9,334 nt of DNA, taken from positions 1 to 9,334 of the forward strand of contig CAYPZI010000118.1 in NCBI GenBank assembly GCA_964415185.1. The letters run 5' to 3'. A program made the translations under genes and the position numbers. How positions within the stretch are numbered: the first letter of the stretch is position 1; each line of letters opens with the position of its first letter. Under the pieces are notes generated by a model that was given only the letters and a program-made list of their open reading frames with translations, did not search any database and was not told the origin of the DNA. The DNA is from CAYVBJ01 sp964415185 (GTDB taxonomy: Bacteria; Bacteroidota; Rhodothermia; Balneolales; Balneolaceae). This document shows positions 7,160-9,334 of this stretch, one piece after another.

Positions 7160-7194
7160 AAAAAAAAGCCGGAACTAAAAAAAGATCCGGCTTT
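7160..7194 (-). terminator. Rho-independent terminator after the DUF1080 gene
   Basis: A perfect 9-bp inverted repeat, AAAGCCGGA (7165-7173) and TCCGGCTTT (7186-7194), surrounds a 12-base loop. On the minus strand the stem runs straight into eight T (7167-7160). It lies 25 bases beyond the DUF1080 stop codon. There is no T tract on the plus strand, so it acts in one direction and separates this operon from the ABC operon. Confidence 0.85.
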
Positions 7195-7218
7195 GAAAAA
7201 CGGTTAGGGAATAATTTT

Positions 7219-8019
7219 TTAGTTTCTTTCCCGCAGCTTAATGTTTCTGAACCAGACGTCATCACCGTGATCTTGTAATGAGATGTACCCCGGTTCAAAC
7301 TTGCCAAAAACATCAGAGTACTCGGCAAATTTGCTGTTATTTATCATCTCTTCCCATTCGGATGTTCCAAGATGATATTCAACTACTGCTTCGCCGTTTT
7401 GGAAATGGACAACAGTACCTCTGTATACGAGAACTTCGGCCTTATTCCACTCACCATGTCCGCGGAAATTTTGAGGCTCTGCCGGTATCAGGTCATAAAG
7501 ACTTCCGGCCTGCCTGTTTCCATCCTCGCCTAACATTGCATCGGGATGGTTTGCATTATCCAATATCTGCATTTCGGGAGCAGAGTGCCAGATGGGCCTG
7601 TCTTCAAGCTCTTGAGCAAGATAGAAGATTCCGGAGTTCCCGCCCTCCGAAACTTTCCATTCGAGCGAAAGATGAAAATTCTGAAATTTTTGATCAAAGA
7701 CAATATCACCGCCCGCTCCACCTGCTTCACCGGTTCCGGCTCCTTCAACCTTGAGGGCACCATCTTCGATAATCCATCCGCTTTCAGGGAAAGAATCACT
7801 ATTGTATCCTCTCCATCCGTCGGTAGACTCGCCGTCGAAAAGTAGCATCCAGCCTTCATCGATTTCTTGCTGGGTTAAGGTGTTAGGCGGTACGTCTTGT
7901 TCTGCTTGTTCTGCGCTCTCAGTCTGACTGGTCTCTGAGTCATCTGATGCACACGCGGATAATAATCCAATCGTAAAAAGTGTTAAAAAAACACTGTATA
8001 AGGATAATCTGAGTTTCAT
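7219..8019 (-). CDS. DUF1080 (3-keto-disaccharide hydrolase family) lipoprotein
   Basis: Exported lipoprotein of 266 residues. The lipoprotein signal ends at Cys23 (LLSAC, canonical lipobox). A polar linker rich in Ser, Glu and Gln (24-47) precedes a single jelly-roll DUF1080 domain (PF06439). Family hallmarks: GWMLLFDGESTDGWRGY near 56-72, WIIEDGALKVEG at 82-93, NFHLSLEWK at 114-122, GGNSGIFYL at 126-134, PEMQILDN at 148-155, and near the end GYISLQDHGDDVWFRNIKL. Characterised members hydrolyse or eliminate 3-keto-glycosides made by an oxidoreductase. The adjacent Gfo/Idh/MocA gene, 38 bp upstream on the same strand, supports that role here; the actual sugar is unknown. The ATG at 8019 follows an in-frame TAA at 8032-8034. 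A strong terminator lies 25 bases after the stop, so this is the last gene of the operon. Confidence 0.92.
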   Translation of the reverse strand: MKLRLSLYSVFLTLFTIGLLSACASDDSETSQTESAEQAEQDVPPNTLTQQEIDEGWMLLFDGESTDGWRGYNSDSFPESGWIIEDGALKVEGAGTGEAGGAGGDIVFDQKFQNFHLSLEWKVSEGGNSGIFYLAQELEDRPIWHSAPEMQILDNANHPDAMLGEDGNRQAGSLYDLIPAEPQNFRGHGEWNKAEVLVYRGTVVHFQNGEAVVEYHLGTSEWEEMINNSKFAEYSDVFGKFEPGYISLQDHGDDVWFRNIKLRERN

Positions 8020-8057
8020 AATTATATTTTTTTATTAAGGTTAATAGATAGTACTAA

Positions 8058-9334
8058 TTAAGCGGGCATGGCCGGCAGACTCCAGCCATCTCTGTACCTT
8101 TTTTTGATAAGGCCGTTCGCAAATCGTAATGCATTGATCGGGTCCGTTCTTTCCTGGTTGAATGTTGGGTGCCCATCCTCAATGCTGAATCCGTCTTCGA
8201 TAACGATCTGAATAAATTCATTGGGATTAATGTTTGTGAACTTCATATCCTCACCGTTCCACTCGAGTTCTTTATTGAGATTCTGCAAGCGTACGGCAAG
8301 CACTCCCATCAGAACCATCTCATTAAATGGTCCGGACTTATCGAACGATGATTTGGTCTCCGTTCTGCTGTCGGGGCTCTCTTTACAAGCCCTTACCCAA
8401 TCGAGATAATGCGCTTCCTCACCTTCAACTTCACGTTTAACTTCACCATCAACTTCAATTTCAACATCACTAATTTTAACACGGCGCTCTGTTTTAGGTA
8501 CATTCGGTTCATTACCGGACAGCAACCATGGATCTGAGCCGTAACAACCATGCACAAGAATATCATCCGTTCCGTGAATCAGCACTCCGCCGCCGCGATG
8601 GTTCATATTTTTGCCTTCAGGCCATCCTTCGGGTTTCAGTGGTTGCAGCCCGCCATCGTACCAGTGCACTTCAACTTCCGGAAGTCTTCCAAAACTGCTG
8701 TTACGCTCGGGATAGGTAAGCCGGACTCTCTCCGCATTTGGTGCCGCGTCTTGTAGCAGAAGTGTAGAGCTTCCCTGTGCCTTAACCGGGTAGCCAAGCT
8801 CAAGGGATTTAAAGGGTGCGTGAAGGATATGGCATGCCATGTCACCCAATGCCCCTGTACCGAAATCCCACCATCCGCGGAAATTCCAGGGTGTATAGAT
8901 CTCATTGTAAGGCCGCATTTGAGCAGGGCCTATAAACAGATCCCAGTCAATAAAATCAGGTACAGGTTGTTCCTCAGGAGGATTGAGTCCCTGTGGCCAG
9001 ATTGGCCGGTCGGTAAAGGCTTCAATTTTTGTTACTTCACCAATGACACCATTTTGTATCCACTCTGTAATTAGATTAATACCTTCACCTGAAGCGCCCT
9101 GGTCACCCATCTGGGTAGCTACTCTGTACTCTGCTGCGAGTTTTGTCAGCAGCCTCGATTCATAGATGGTATGAGTAAGGGGTTTTTCAACATATACATG
9201 TTTGCCCATGGTCATAGCATGAGATGCAACAATTGCGTGGGTGTGATCGGATGTAGCAACAACCACTGCATCAATATCCTCACCCATTTCATCAAACATT
9301 ATACGCCAGTCCCGATATTTTTTTGCATCCGGAT
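8058..9334 (-). CDS. Gfo/Idh/MocA-family oxidoreductase, 5' end outside the window
   Basis: NAD(P)-dependent sugar dehydrogenase-type protein. 424 complete codons are visible and the reading frame stays open to the right edge, so the gene is partial. The first in-window Met (9297-9299) is internal: eleven family-like residues, PDAKKYRDWRI, precede it in frame. The nucleotide-binding GxGxxG and any Tat or other signal would lie outside. Visible family features are DAVVVATSDHTHA, the catalytic-lysine motif VYVEKPLTH (EKP codons at 9188-9180), then the C-terminal domain with WNFRGWWDFGTGALGDMACH, and a closing YRDGWSLPAMPA. This subgroup (close to 450-480 residues in my memory) acts on sugars and glycosides, often oxidising C3. 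Its position 38 bp before the DUF1080 gene fits a two-step oxidation and cleavage of a glycoside. Confidence 0.93.
   Translation of the reverse strand, partial: PDAKKYRDWRIMFDEMGEDIDAVVVATSDHTHAIVASHAMTMGKHVYVEKPLTHTIYESRLLTKLAAEYRVATQMGDQGASGEGINLITEWIQNGVIGEVTKIEAFTDRPIWPQGLNPPEEQPVPDFIDWDLFIGPAQMRPYNEIYTPWNFRGWWDFGTGALGDMACHILHAPFKSLELGYPVKAQGSSTLLLQDAAPNAERVRLTYPERNSSFGRLPEVEVHWYDGGLQPLKPEGWPEGKNMNHRGGGVLIHGTDDILVHGCYGSDPWLLSGNEPNVPKTERRVKISDVEIEVDGEVKREVEGEEAHYLDWVRACKESPDSRTETKSSFDKSGPFNEMVLMGVLAVRLQNLNKELEWNGEDMKFTNINPNEFIQIVIEDGFSIEDGHPTFNQERTDPINALRFANGLIKKRYRDGWSLPAMPA

Noticed and set aside
7011..7328. Minus-strand open frame of 105 codons overlapping the DUF1080 3' end
   Set aside because: It begins out of frame inside the DUF1080 gene, runs through the terminator hairpin and the candidate promoter, and its translation shows no family features.
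7278..7754. Plus-strand open frame of 158 codons
   Set aside because: It is wholly antisense to the well-supported DUF1080 gene; the Cys/Arg/Gln-rich translation is typical of a shadow frame.
9297..9299. ATG as the start of the oxidoreductase
   Set aside because: Family-typical residues PDAKKYRDWRI precede it in frame, and the Rossmann nucleotide-binding motif would be missing; the true start lies outside the window.

Overview
The window looks like part of a draft genome or metagenome bin from the Bacteroidota/Balneolota-type (FCB) group. The evidence is a TTTTG-N18-TATATTTG promoter of the Bacteroidota kind, a long two-FtsX-domain ABC permease that starts and ends in the way typical of that group, a DUF1080 lipoprotein beside a Gfo/Idh/MocA oxidoreductase, and GCG-rich palindromic interspersed repeats. 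A run of exactly 100 N marks a scaffold gap. The phylum is inferred from gene style; there is no rRNA or other marker.

Layout, left to right. Bases 1-375 hold an edge copy of a palindromic repeat and AT-rich DNA without a gene. One plus-strand gene follows (376-1173), an exported metallo-beta-lactamase-fold hydrolase that is clearly more AT-rich than the rest. A large imperfect palindrome lies at 1265-1333, and a third arm of the same repeat runs into the 3' end of the next gene. Everything further right is on the minus strand: an M1-family zinc metallopeptidase lipoprotein interrupted by the gap (3679-1337), an ABC ATPase (4514-3816), its MacB/FtsX-type permease (6931-4544), a DUF1080 lipoprotein (8019-7219), and a Gfo/Idh/MocA oxidoreductase that runs off the right edge (9334-8058).

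Two transcription units are readable. The oxidoreductase and the DUF1080 gene are 38 bp apart and end at a good intrinsic terminator (7160-7194). Together they resemble the oxidative route of glycoside breakdown, in which a dehydrogenase makes a 3-keto-glycoside and a DUF1080 enzyme cleaves it. The permease and ATPase are 29 bp apart, have a candidate promoter at 7044-7074, and form one transporter of the MacB/Lol mechanical type with unknown substrate. The M1 peptidase lies 136 bp beyond the ATPase on the same strand and may be co-transcribed or separate.

No clearly new defence or mobile system is visible. The best leads are the palindromic repeat family that brackets the AT-rich hydrolase gene and supplies the last ten codons and the stop of the peptidase, and short degenerate 7-bp repeat arrays immediately upstream of both ABC genes.
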